A stretch of DNA of 64,000 nt, taken from assembly GCF_000003815.2 (NCBI RefSeq), contig NC_049980.1:23325249-23389248 (forward strand), read 5' to 3'. The DNA comes from Branchiostoma floridae (lineage: Eukaryota; Chordata; Leptocardii; Amphioxiformes; Branchiostomatidae). Each line of letters begins with the position of its first letter. The stretch's first letter is position 1. The translations under genes were made by a program, and so were the position numbers. The notes beneath the pieces are model-generated. The model saw nothing but the letters and a program-made list of their open reading frames with translations, made no database searches and was not told the DNA's origin. Positions 12,798 to 26,013 of this stretch are shown in pieces.

Positions 12798-15700
12798 TCA
12801 CTTCTTCTCAGCAGGCGGCTCACGCACCAGTGAGAGCAGTTTGTCCATCTTCGCAATCTCAACCTCAGGTCCCTTTGCTGCCTCCACACCCTTCTTCTCC
12901 TGAAAACAGAAAAAAGAGCAAAATGAATTTCAATTATCTTCTTCAAAAGCTACTAGTACTCAGAGCACTCTTCATACTGTCCATATTGACTGCAAACCAG
13001 ACATGTACTCGACACCATGTGTCTTACTTTATGTCATTGATTTGACCCTGTGTTAAGTAAGACTTTAAACCACTCTGATTGACTTGTTTGTTTGTTTGTT
13101 TGATGGACAATCTGTTGTTGATTTTGGGGCCTGTTTTACTGAAAATTGGATCAACTTTTTCAGAGATCAAATCTATACATATTAAAAAGGTAAAAGGTGT
13201 TCACTGGCTGGACGATGGGGCAAGATAAACTGCTATCTTTTTGTTATTGGGTTATTGGGTGAGCCGACTACTCACTCTTTGCAGCCAGGGGCTGAATTGC
13301 GAGGAGCTTACAATAGTTTTGTCTTCTTGTTGTTTTGTCTTCAGTGTAGGAAGGCAAGTGCTATAGACTGCATCATGTTGCTCTAACTCAGCTGGAAAAC
13401 TTTATAAGAATCAAATTGAAAGTTCTCTGTGATTTTTTTCAAAACAAGTTTTCGGCTGTGTGTCAAGTTTGGTGTTCTGGCATCTTTAATATCCTAGCAA
13501 GTGCAATTTTAGATTCAAAGTTACATTTTCTATGCCACTGTGAGACTAATTTGTTGGAACCTGTGATTGGCTGTGACAAATGTGAGATATCATTTAAGGT
13601 GGTTAAATTCCTGCTCATAAATTTGTGTCATTCAGCTATACTACATCTGGGTGCCAAAATCCGGTGATGTTTACTACTCCAACCCTCGTCCTATCACCAG
13701 CCCACTGTAGCCTGACCTACCTTGCGTCCTCTGCGCATACCAATTATATCCACCTTTTCAGCAGAAGGCAACAAGTGGTTTCAGTCAATAAAGTACATGA
13801 TACATTAACTCAGGCAATGTCAACTGCAGCTGTATCAGAATGCAACAGCCAATGCTTTAGTGCTGTTAATAGTCTTTTTACCTTAGCCAATATTGACAAA
13901 GGAGGCTGTTCATTTAACCCTCATCGTTTTTCAATCAACAGACAAACATCTATCTTAAGTACGAAAATCTACTGTAAGAAAACGAATGATTAAAGATGAG
14001 AAAGAACAATATGAAATTTGTAATCTTATTGGATTGCACTCAGGATATTACATTGTTGTTTGTTCTAGTCACTAATAAACCAGTATTTAACTGACTTCGT
14101 TAAAGACAAACAGTGTTACATCATGTTCAGTAATTACCTTTGGCATCTTCCTAAGGTTGGGTGAAAGCTTCAAGCTTGTCACGTAGCCCCTACAGAAGGA
14201 AAACAATAAAGAAATCGAAATTAGACGTTGACAAAAGACAATAGACATCTTGTAATGTCAAGAAAAGTATCAAATACCATGTCAATAAACTTAAGTGAGA
14301 TTTCTACTGACCTGTCATCTCCAACAATGATCATGGGGTAGTTGGGGTTAAACTCGATGTGAGTCAGCTTGGTTTTCTTCTTGGTGACAACAACCTGCTC
14401 ACACAGGGCCTCATACTTGTTCACATTCAGGTCAAAGACGTGAACCTGTAACAAACAAAAGTTGCTAAATCATTGTGGATGAAATGAAGAATACTTGTTT
14501 CCATTAACTGGCAATTGTTCTCCAACTATGAATCCAGAAAACCTTTTTTCCTGTCAGCCACACACACACACACACATACATGTAAGCATTGTAAACATAC
14601 AATGCACACAGTTCAAGTTGAAGTCATTCTTTGTCTAAAAAAATTTGAACACACTAATCTACCAAGAGTAATGGCAAACATTCATTGTGACACTAAACCA
14701 TTAGATAGTTGACTTAAAATGAGTATTTATTACTACAACTGTAACAGTACTATAATTCTTATAGGGGAAATTAAAAAAAAGCTGTCACCTTGCCATCAGA
14801 GGTGACTGCAGCAAACACTGTGGAGGAATAGGGAGCCCAGGCCACATCACCCACGGAACTGCCCAGGTCAAAGGTGAACAGTGGCCTATGGCAAGAAAAC
14901 ATTGCATATTATAAGCCAAAGCATCCAATGAAAACTGTGAACGCCATTATACGTCATCAACAGTTTAGTAATTTACTACAAGGATGTTTTCATATCAATG
15001 ACAACAATGAAAATATGTATCATGCTGAATGTTATTAAACATCCAAATGTTATGTAGATCAAAACACCACATCAGCGCATTGTAGTGTGTACATAGATGG
15101 TGTTGTAAATTCTATAACCTACATGTTGGAGGTGTGCTCCCAGATCTTGACCGTCCAGTCAGCACTGCAGGAGAGGAAGATCTTGGGGTGGAAGGTGTTC
15201 CAGCGGACAGAGTGCACCGCCATGTGGTGGGCATCAAATGTGTCCAGGAACTGGCTGGAATAGGCCTTGGAGCACTTGTGGATCTTACCTTCCTCTGTCC
15301 CCACCAGGAACAGGTAGTCAGTCTGTTTATGGAAGTCAAAAGCTGTGCCACAACCTGTGGAGAGAGCAGAACATTTTACAGGTGAGAAGTATGAACTGCT
15401 TTTTCAAAGTATCGAATTTAAAGACTTGAAAAGAAACACTTAGCCTAAGTGAGTAAACATCAATCATCATAGATATCAGATGTTTTTGTTCTTTGAAAAC
15501 TCTCCCAACCTTTCTTCACATCTTGAAAAGTTGAGAAAAGTGAAACTCATGGTCATGGTCTTACCCAGAGTGAAGAGCTGGGTACCCTCAGCTCCATCAG
15601 CCGGGGACTCATCCAGCTTCAGCAGGATGACATCTGTGCACAACAGCTCATTCTGAACAAGGAAGACAAGGGTTATGTCACTGTTGTTTACACAGTTATT

Positions 15701-18700
15701 ACACACTTCTCGCTGAAGGGAAAACAAACAACCATGTAAAGACGTCTCTAGTACCTATTAATACAGGAAGCTAAAAACTCACCTTGACCAGAGTCCAGGA
15801 GACCACCCTGCCATCTCCTCCAATGGAGAAAAAGTTCATGTTGTTGTCCAAGTCATCCTTTTGCCATTTGACCTACAAGGGACTGAGAAAACATCTGTTG
15901 AGATGACAACATTTATAGGATATGTGATTTATCATTATCATACAACTTAGGACAAGTGCAAAGTAGCTATTAGGACATTCTTTTCAACTTACATTTTCAA
16001 GATATTTATCTGAGATTCAAAGTACATGTATCTGGGTTTGGCTGATTTCAAGCTCAAAGTGAACGATATTATTTGAGAAAGATTACCTATTGTTACAAAA
16101 CATTGCACACATATATATCAAAAGCAGATTTAAATCATGATCCTCTATCATCCTACCTCCCAGACAGGGTCCGTGTGTTTCCCTCCCTTAGCCGTGCACT
16201 TGTACATGGGCTCCTGTATCTTCTCAGTCAGGCTGAACACCCCCACACTGCCGTCATAGAACCCCACAGCCACCAGGTGAGGGTAGGCGGGGTGGATGTC
16301 CAGGCACATCACACCTGTCTCCGTGTTGTAGATGAACTCTGGGAAGGACGGGTTCTTCAGGGAGTACAGGCAGATCAGACCACGCGTCTGCTTCAGGAAG
16401 TCATCTGAAAGAAGATGGATCAACAATCAAAAGGGTTGTTGATACGCCCTTGCAATGGTACTTTGGAGATATATTAATCAGGGTGCTGAAAGTTAAAGAT
16501 TGTTTGACATTCAATGCGCAGATTCAATATTCCATTTAGTACATGTAATTTTGCCACAAGTAGGAAAGGGCATTAAAATTCATCCTCTACTCAACCTACA
16601 TATTGAGTCATCAGATCACCTTGCAACAGTCTCACAGGGAAACTAAGGTTGTAAAATACTACCATCCCCCAGCTGAAATGTTTTTCCAAATATTGTCCCA
16701 TACCTAGCATACTACTACTACTACTACTACCTAGCATCACATAGTTAGGTCCATAGATCTGGACAGAGGTGAACATGTTTAACAGGTGAAAATATAGTAG
16801 GACTTACATGAGCCATGGCCTACAGCCAGCAGGTCTCTGTACTTGGGGTCCCTGCAAATAAGAATCAGAGGAAAATTGTGATGCAAAGGATGTTTGTGCC
16901 TTTCCTAATAGCTACAAGGCCTACAATGTATTTCCATTATTCATTTGTCATGGAAGTCTTGTATAAGATTAATAAAGGCTACAAACATTTGTTAGGGAAG
17001 TTAAGATGTATTTCACATGCATGCCCCACTTTCAAGATTTAAAAATCTTCAATTCATGCCAGCATCTTATGACTACAAATGATGATTACAGTGAATGACA
17101 AATTGAATATCTTATGACTGACCAGCAGATGGAAGTGACTGCAAGTCTCTTCGACTTCTCATAGCTGAACTTCCACAGAGGCAGTAAGGTGCCCTCCTGT
17201 TCCCTGTACTCATCAGACACATCCTCCCAGTACTTAAAGTCTGCAAGAAAAACAATGAACATGAAAATTCCCCAAATGACTCTAAACATTGTTTTCCCAT
17301 GAACAAATGAAAAGTAATGGTGGGTAGATAGCAACTATGCATCATATGCAGATTAAAAATCGTAAAATAAGTGGGTACCTTGTGCAATGTCATCATAGGT
17401 GTTTTGGTTCACCATCCTTTCCAGAATCTTGGCAGGTTTCTCAATTCTTGTTATGTCATCGCCCTGGAGAAGGAAAAGGGGACTGTCACAAACATGCAGA
17501 GGTAAGGAAACATATCCTTTATTTCTTATTCAATATACAAAACATTTCTATTTCTACAACTTCTCCAGATGAGCTGCCCAAGTACACAAAGGAATCATAA
17601 GACTTTGGTATTTGCCATGTTATTGTTCAAGCCACAGCTAAAAAGGTTCTGTCAGTTGTTAGCACACAGAGGAAACACATGTACAGTAGGCAAAGAAAAA
17701 TGTCAGATTCAGGAGAAAGTTATATGATTTTATGATCCACCACGCAGTAAGGAACACCTTACCTGGCTCTCGATAGCTGATATCTTCTTCCTGTTGGTGC
17801 TCTCCTGTTGTCCACGGAAGCCCTTCTTTTCTTTGGACTTCTCCTGACGTTGGATGTCCTCCACGTACGCATCATAGATCTCCCACTGGTTGGCTGTTGA
17901 GGAGAAGTTCACCCGAGGTGGCGGCTCAGTCTGTGTGCCTCTCTCCTGTAGAACAGATTAGCAAAGTCTGGTCAGTACAAAATTAGGCACCGTACTGAAG
18001 CTGTCAAAGCAGACTATATTTCTTTGTACTACTACGAGTACGTACCAGAAACAGAACTTGTCAACGACACATAAATAACACTAAAACTCATGATTGCCCT
18101 GATGGAATCGTACCCTGTAAGGGTTATTGAAGGTCTGAGATGCCCTCTCACTGAAGTTGAACTGGTTGGTGAGTTTTTTGTCCCCTCCCTTTGCTGCTGG
18201 TGCCGTCTGGGTTGCACCTTCCTCCTTCTCCGCCTCTCCTCCCTCACCCTGCAAATAGATTAACAGAGGCTTAACCAACAGCAACTTGGATTGTTCAATT
18301 TTCAATCTAATTTCCATTTTGTGAAACTCATGCTTCCTTACAATTGATTAATATAAGATGCTAGGCAAAGTATATGTGGTCATTTTCTCCTTAATACAAA
18401 AATATGAGGCTACAGAGGTCATTAACAATACTTCAGATTTTGCAACTTGCATGTAAATGTCTGGTAGAATCATATAGTTAATCATATTGTGACTGACCTC
18501 AGGTTTTGCCTCCCCCTCGCCACCTTCACCTGCTGCCTCTGCCTTCTCCTCTCCCTCAGCCACTGCTGGCTCACTGGGAGCTGGGAAAAGACAGGACCAA
18601 AGATATATATACAAAACTGACATTTCAACAGTGTAAAAAACATTTAGTGTGTCTTAGCACATTTCAATGCCCATGTGAAAAGTGACACAATGGTCTAGCC

Positions 18701-20839
18701 AACTGCACATATTACAGACGATTCTTATTATTACTTTATAAGTCATCTACCTTCAGCAAGACCACCTCGGGCCATCTGCCTCCTGGCCTCATCAGAGTCC
18801 TTGTGCAGCATGTTCCCATCCAGGGAGAAATGGATGGCCAGCTGGTCAACACTGGCTACCTGCTTGAACACCTTTTCCTGGGGGAATGACACAAGCAAAT
18901 GATAAATAAGGCAAAATACATAGCCACAGGTTAACTATATTTGTATATACTCCTAAAACAGCTAAATGGCAAAGTTACAAGACTATCCCCACCTCTGGAA
19001 GTGCTTAAGTAACCAGACATACTCTGCAATATATTGTTTTTCATCCTCCAGAAACTTACCATATTGCAATGTATCACTAGATTCAAAACAAAATTGTGCA
19101 ATAACACTGTAGCTGTTCCTACCTTGAAACTAAACCTGACAATGTTCTGCGGTGCATGGGGATTGTTGGCTGTCAGGATACGGGTGAATTCTTCCTTCAT
19201 TTCCTATAAAAAAAATATATGTACCATTGCATTTGTTGATACAAGTCACACATGAATGCCTGGATAGATGCATGGTTGTCAACTATTCTCCGTGGTACTG
19301 AAACATAAGCTGCTTATGAGTTTTCACCAACGCCAAAAGGCATGCTGAGTCCCATTGTATATAAACTGCTTCATTCCAGTGTGACATCTGTATTCAAAAT
19401 CAATTCAGAGGAACTTTCTCATTGTGGACCTTTTTATATCACGATCATATTTGTCATGCTATAACATTTTAGTATCACTAGTTTGTTAGTTCTTATACCA
19501 TAACAAAATAGAGGACACTTATGATATTCGTACCAATCTGTTTCCAGTGATAGAATACATCTAAGCCATCCATATGAATGCTGTTTGAGAGGCTATTGAA
19601 TTACAAATTGGTATATGATGACTCTGAAGTTACATTGAACCACTTACCTGTTCTGTCAGTTCTAACTGGTCATCTGGTTTCACCATTGTTTTTTGCTGTA
19701 AATGAGGAAAGAAATTTAATACTATTATACAATGCATTCAAAGACTACCTTACTGTACAATGTGGAAAACATATTTCCTCTACATATGAAAGAATCCATA
19801 CAGAGTATAAGTCAATAGATAGAGACCTTATTAGCAGTCAAAATATCAACTTATTTCTGGCAAACTTACCTGCATCCATTCATCTCCTACCTCCCCCATC
19901 TCTGACATGTCATCCATATCCTGTCAACAAGAAAACAAGAGGAGTCAAACATGTCTGGATACAAAGATGACAATTTCGTCATGTTTTGGTGAACAGGTAT
20001 TTCAAAAATATCTAAAACTAGTGAAAGAACCAAAAAATGCATAAATATATACGAGTTAAATGTCATCATTACATAATAAAATACCAGAACTACATGGTTG
20101 AACAGATACAATGTCCAAACAGGTTATTTTCCGATGTGAGTTATAGATTGAGACAAGCAGTCATGCACCTGGGACAGGTAAATCTCTTATGTACCTGCCA
20201 GACAGGTAATGACAAAACTTGAGTGTGAAAATATTTCACATCAACTATCCAATTCATGTTCTAACATTGATAATAATGATAATGATACCTTCGAATTGTC
20301 ATCATCCGATCAAATAATTCTTACCTTTCCCCTGGGAGTCTTCCCTTTTGCTCCCTTGCTTGCTTTTTTGCTGGCAATGCCCTGGCTAGACATGGTGTCT
20401 GCCGGCTGAAACAAGAGTGAAGGAATGATAATCTCTTTGCTAGGAAAACAAAAATTATTTCTTAAGTCAGAAGAGTGTCTGTCTAGCAATTAAGATGGTT
20501 GCATCGTTAACTTGAGGGCTAGATGGAATTGCACTTTTGTCCTTAACACCGTGAACAATGACATCTGTAATATCACATGTGGTATTATTCCATATTTGCA
20601 GCCAACACTTGCATTACAATTAGATGATAACCTTCTAATGAGGGGCTGCTACAGAACTAAGTTATACTTATGAAGTGCCAAGTTATACCAGTCACTTCAG
20701 AAGAACAACAACTTGCAAGGAGCAATCACTCTACTCTACTCCACAACAGGGCGTCTCTAAGACCTATCTAACAGAGTAACTGCTACCACGATAAGCACAA
20801 ACAAACCTTCTTAAGCGCCGGTTTTGCTGCAACCGGCAT
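12798..20839 (-). CDS. DNAI1: Axonemal dynein intermediate chain 1 (outer arm), complete
   Basis: DNAI1 is the intermediate chain that docks and assembles the outer dynein arm of motile cilia. Twenty coding exons: 20807-20839, 20325-20405, 19870-19920, 19648-19695, 19123-19203, 18751-18877, 18498-18580, 18114-18248, 17763-17945, 17379-17463, 17123-17240, 16808-16851, 16157-16404, 15783-15872, 15565-15652, 15123-15354, 14789-14885, 14312-14445, 14138-14189 and 12798-12899. They sum to 703 aa, against about 699 in human. The N-terminal third is charged and low-complexity ([18 protein letters not shown]) with two TQT motifs (GATQTAP, RGTQTEP) resembling LC8-binding sites. The C-terminal half holds WD repeats ([44 protein letters not shown]). 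The start is the first ATG of exon 1 ([11 protein letters not shown]), 247 bp from the divergent FAM219 start. The frame is intact throughout. Confidence 0.95.
14562..14582. repeat. (CA)n microsatellite in a DNAI1 intron
   Basis: A short run of CA dinucleotides followed by CATACATG. It lies in the intron between the exons at 14312-14445 and 14789-14885. Confidence 0.8.
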
Positions 20840-21086
20840 GGTGCCTCTCCTAAGACGTGAAACGCCTTTTACTTGCAGAAGGAATCAGAACTTCCTAGGT
20901 TGACAAAATGGCGGCTCTTCAGCTTTGGAGTCGTCATGGAGATCACTGCACATGCGCAGTGAAAAACCTTCCCAGGAAGCTGTGCGCTGACCCCTGGAGA
21001 AAAAGATGGCGATGGAAGTTCACATTTCCTAGGTTTGGCCCGAAAATATGGCATTTTTAGCGATTTGTCCTTGATTTAGAGAGAAG
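20840..21086. promoter_or_regulatory. Shared bidirectional promoter of DNAI1 and FAM219
   Basis: Only 247 bp separate the two divergent start codons. The interval contains two YY1-like motifs (AAAATGGCGGC near 20905-20915 and AAGATGGCGATGG near 21003-21015), ETS-like ACTTCC and GGAAGT cores (near 20889 and 21014), a repeated TTCCTAGGTT motif and an NRF1-half-site-like CATGCGCA near 20951. No TATA box is apparent. These motifs are typical of TATA-less bidirectional promoters. The assignment is by motif inspection only. Confidence 0.65.
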
Positions 21087-24000
21087 ATGTCAAGTGAAAC
21101 TCCTGAGTCATCAAGTGGTAGCTCTTCTATCAATTCCAGTCCTTCAAAACATGCTGTAAGTAGAACTCATTACATTTCATGAGGTAAAGTGGACGAGTGA
21201 CTCAGCCCCCTTCCGGTTGAACCACCTGACGTTCGCGTTCTAACATATATAGTCTGTGCAAGTGCAGTTTCATGTTTGTTGTTTTAGCACTGGATATATC
21301 TCCAATATTTGACGGTATTTGTCGAGCATTCGTAGTCTGTTTTTTTACCCTCCCCACATTCCACCACAGTTTCCATAGAATCCATACCTAATACGCTCTT
21401 GCCTCAAGGCAGATTCTAAATTAGATTTATGAATAATACTATAATAATAGCTTGATTGCGTCGATAGTGAGTCCATGTAAATATGATCACGGCGATTCAT
21501 AAATTATTAATGGCCACTTTATTTTGTACGTTTTCATGTTCAGTGTGCTGTTTAGAAAGTCTTCCTAATAATGTCACATCCTTGACAAACAAGCCAGCAG
21601 CTCGGCTACATTTACTTTGAACGCCCACGTCAAGTGCCTTGCCAGAGCTGCGTGCATTGACTTGAAAGTTGAAAGCAATTATCTACCCCGCCACTCTGTG
21701 GTAAAACCAGATAAGACAATCAATCCAAAATGCATTCATCAGCCTTTCAAACCTAAAAGCCCCATCCCTACATGAGCTATTTGTGTATACTTCATTATTG
21801 GAAGTGACATCTGGAGTTGTATTTTAAATATTAAAGAGTAGCTGTAGATCAGAACGGTGAATGGTACTGTAAATCTTGAAATGTTCACGGGAGATTTATT
21901 TTTGAAGTTCTTGCTGAGACTTCAGTATTGATGCAAAATTGTTTCACTGTCGCAAATGTGTTTTGTATTTTTATGTTTTATGTGTATTCTGTACTGCAAA
22001 AATGTTTTTACTACAAAGTGGGCTTAATGTCTCTTTGCCTAGCATCATTTAGATGTAGATGTAGATGTAGATACAAAATCCTCTGCCCCCTACTGCTGCA
22101 TTAAATCCCATTAAAAACATTTTGCCGTGCCATCAAACCCCTAGCGCTATGCTCAAAGGATTAGTTGGTGCAGTAAAAAGGCAGGATGTTTGACTAGGGT
22201 ATATCAATTTCAATACAACATATGGGCAGAGTCAGAAGCTATGATGAAATCAGTCAGAAACACATGCTGTCATACAGATTCATACAATGCTTTATAATCC
22301 AGTAAATTGCATGAACATGTAGTATTTGTTTTAATTCTTATTCTATTTTACCAGAAAATAATTCATCTTTCACCACATGTAGTTGCAAGTTTTTCTGTTT
22401 CTATTTTGCAGGTATCAAATGGCATGGGTCACAAGAGTCTTCCTCCTATCAAAGTCAACATCAGACCATCCCAATTACAGAAGAAAATAGGTGATGAAAT
22501 ATAGATGTATACAAATAGAATATAGTCAAATATATATCTAGCTAACAAACATATGTATTTCTCTTTATGATGTTCAATCTCTGAGTCCAACCTGGTGTGA
22601 ACTGTCGCTGTCTGTAGCCGCTATGCGTGATGTCTGCAGATTATTGATTGATTGGTTACCAGTATTATTATAATAACATGTTAAAAAAAAGGATAAATAC
22701 TGTGTCAAAAAATATTCAAAGGGCATTTTGGTGTGTGGGTGTTAATCGCAGTTCACTAAAATGTATTGAATACTTGTTGATAATGTTGGTCTTTATTTTC
22801 TTTTTGATGCACACAGCAAGTTGTATGGTGAATGTTTGATGGGACATTTGTATAGATGCTTCTATTGTCAGACACAATTAATACAACATAGTAATAAACT
22901 TCTAAAGGTCGACATTGCTGCCTTTCAAATTGAATTTGTGAAATCCTTGATTTTATAATGGGCATAACGTGCAAAATATCCAAGTATGACTAAAAAGACA
23001 ATAAAACATACGTAGCTTTTTATCAATGAAATTAGTTGCGAGTTCTGTCAAATAGCTCAGCCACAGTGATGCCGCCAACATATTCCATCTTCAGTAAGAT
23101 GCCCCCTTACACAACCTTAGTAGACTGCTAGATGCTGCCTTCATCAAGTAATTTTTCTCCTTGTCGTATTATGACATAGATATCATAGCAAGGATGCATT
23201 CTCAAATATGTGCCCTGTGGAAAAAATAAGGTTGTATGCCTAAGAACCTATGTGAAATTGATTTACCAACTTGATGAAACTATTTACGGATACAATTTGA
23301 GATATATATTATATATACCTATAGATCAAGGCACACATCATACCTACATTGATCTAGCACAGTCCCAGCTCTGACCTTAGCAAAACTTTTTCTTGTCATA
23401 TTCAGAGAAACAGAGAGAAATCACCAGGAGAGTACAACAGTCGAGTCATGTCCTGCCAGTTCCTGTCTCTCCCATTGATCAACAGCCCAAAAAGTCTTTG
23501 ATTCTTCCCATAACCAGGTAAGGTCATGACTGAAATGATTTGACAAAATGTGCATAAATTGTATGACTGTGCAATTACAAAATAGGGTTGCAACTTGCAA
23601 GTACCCTGAGGCATTCAGAATTGTGATAGGTGCAGCTAACACCATTTAGTGCTTGATAGGCCCTTTGTTTCAGCTTAAATGAATTTGCTATACTGTACAA
23701 ACATGTAAATGCAATGGGATATATCCATGATTTCCATGACATTGCACACCATGCATGTTGTTTGAAGTTACTTCCTGGATTTGAGATTCCCTCTCCTAAA
23801 AAAAAACATGTAGAATTTTTAAGGGACAGTTCTTTACACTTTAATGTTGCACCTTTATTCTTGATATTCCAACAGATTAGCAGTCCCTGAAAGATCATCT
23901 TTATCCAGCGAGATGGACCACAGGACAGCTGAGCAGAGACCACTGGTGGAGATTGATACAGATAGGTTAGAAGGAACACATTTTCTCAGCTGTACCAAGA

Positions 24001-24773
24001 GGAGTTTTATTATAGATGCTGTATAACTACTAGTACTAAGTAAACTGCAACCTGTCCACCTGTTCTTTTGATCGGCACTTTCGAATACTCTGTTAGACGG
24101 CAAGTGTAAACTGCATGTGTCTTACAGCTTCCAACACATTTTTCAGTTATTTCATCGAAGTTTTCCTTTCCCTCTCTTATACAGTGAAGATGAATTTGAA
24201 GTGCCAAGTACTGCATCCAAGGTACGATTGGTTTCCACACAGTATCTTCATACCATGGACAGAATGGATTTGCAAATGTTGCTTGCAAAGTCAGCTTGAT
24301 TTATACACCCTTTGCTTTTACATCTAGAACAAAGGCAAGAAGTAAATTGTGTGGGGATATCATTCAATTTGTTAAGATTGAAAACTACTTGGCATAACTC
24401 CATAACTAGATGTAAATAATGACGTCCTAATATTACCACCTTTAGCCATATCCCTGCAGCAGGGTAGTCATGTACCAAACTTAATTTTGATTGCAACAGA
24501 AGCCAATGGGGGCAGGGATGAGCAATTTAAGTACATGTACACATTTTGACATGCGTATTGCTTCATATGTATCATTTCGTTTGCATGATGTACATTCCTG
24601 TTATTTTCACATGTGACTAACAGATCAATGGAGACCTGAAGAAGCAGCTCCTGAAGGATGGTTTCAGGCTGGATGAGATCCCTGATGATGAAGACCTGGA
24701 CCTGATCCCACCACGGCCAATGAACGAGAGATGTGTGTGCTGTCACACCCAAGTGGGATGCTCTATACAATGA
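21087..24773 (+). CDS. FAM219A: FAM219 family protein (FAM219A/B-like), complete
   Basis: FAM219 proteins are small conserved animal proteins without an established biochemical role. Six exons: 21087-21155, 22412-22490, 23406-23517, 23876-23965, 24185-24221 and 24624-24773, joined in frame to 178 aa, close to the roughly 185 aa of human FAM219A. The N-terminus is Ser-rich (SSSGSSSINSSPS). The middle is basic and Pro-rich (SLILPITR). Then come an acidic SEDEFEVPS patch and the family hallmark C-terminus LLKDGFRLDEIPDDEDLDLI, followed by PPRP and a Cys-rich end, CVCCHTQVGCSIQ. The start is the first ATG downstream of the divergent promoter. A plus-strand AATAAA at 25548-25553 would give a 3' UTR of about 800 nt. 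In human, FAM219A also lies head-to-head with DNAI1. Confidence 0.9.
22051..22072. repeat. (GATGTA)n hexanucleotide repeat in FAM219 intron 1
   Basis: Three to four perfect copies of the hexamer AGATGT. Short and probably of no functional importance. Confidence 0.8.
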
Positions 24774-25531
24774 TTTTGCCACTGTAGTGATAAGAGAACT
24801 GTGTAAATATGAGATTATGTATGAAATCATTATTAATGTTTATGTTGTATATGATGCAGTAATGGCTCCAATGAGGGAAATGAGGAGGATTTACATATTC
24901 TTTAAGATGTGTTGCAAAGGAAAGCATAATAAGGATGATATCTTGCCTAGAAACTTTTAGCATTTATGACTATCTAAAATGTAAATGTTGTTTTGCTTGA
25001 GAATCTGAATTGTACGATATGCAATTTTACAGAAATTCGTTGACTTCATTGTATATGTTCAACCAAGCATCTATACCTACTGGTGTAATCATTGTTTTGA
25101 GAGATTATCAAATATTTTGTGTTAATTTTGGAACCACTGGTAATGGGCAAGCTTGTAAGGGACAGGAAAACTCATGAGATTGCTAATATTGTAAGATAGG
25201 CCAACTCCAAAACTGGTTCTTGGGATTCCAAATGTGCAAGATGTTTTTTCTTGAATGTAGAGCAAAGTTGGTAAATATATATGCTTCAAACTTCACATAC
25301 AGGTCTTGGTTTACTCCTGTGTTTATGGTGGTGTCCTTTAACTTCTGGCCATGTCAGTGTAAACAAAAAATTAATTGCTTCTTCAACCCTACCTGGTTGC
25401 TATTTGACTTGAGTGATATGAAGTGTGTTTGTCCAGAAACAAAACAAGACAGATTCCCCTTAAATCAAATGGCTATTTACCACATGAAACATGATAGAAA
25501 ACAATCATCATCTGATCGTAGCACTGCAAAT

Positions 25532-25553
25532 TTTATTTAATATACACAATAAA
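25532..25553. terminator. Overlapping convergent polyadenylation signals of FAM219 and CFAP69
   Basis: TTTATT at 25532-25537 is AATAAA on the minus strand (for CFAP69), and AATAAA occurs on the plus strand at 25548-25553 (for FAM219). They are 10 bp apart in the interval between the two convergent stop codons (24773 and 26014). If both are used, the two transcripts end on each other. Confidence 0.55.
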
Positions 25554-26013
25554 GGATAATTTCTCTTTCACCAATGACAGTGCATTTTAAAATGGTTAAT
25601 ATGACTCCTCTGTATCCATTCTAAGCTATCAAATGTAGTGGAAAGTACACAAAAATTACATTTGAATCATTCTTCAGCAAAGAGTCTACTAACACACATA
25701 TCCTTACAGATTGAATATATACAAAGCTTATGTATGTGTAGTAAATTATGACCTATGTGATATATCATCCAATTTTCTTTTGTATTTTTAGTGCTAGATT
25801 TCAGTGCCTAACAGCAAAATCAAATTAGCATGCACAAGAGCAGAGTAAGCTTTCAACAAGTAATCAAATCAGAGATACACAGATAATGAAATCACTGCAG
25901 AACAACAACAGTTCTGCCAAAGGGGAGACATATCTTGCTCAAAACTAATCCCACTTAAAAGCAGGATATTACATCATCTTGTGAAGATTGCAATATGGCC
26001 AAGTTGGATGTTA

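Noticed and set aside
20920-20945. X-box (RFX) site at GTCGTCATGGAGATC in the DNAI1 promoter
   Set aside because: Several mismatches in both half-sites; too weak to report as a feature.
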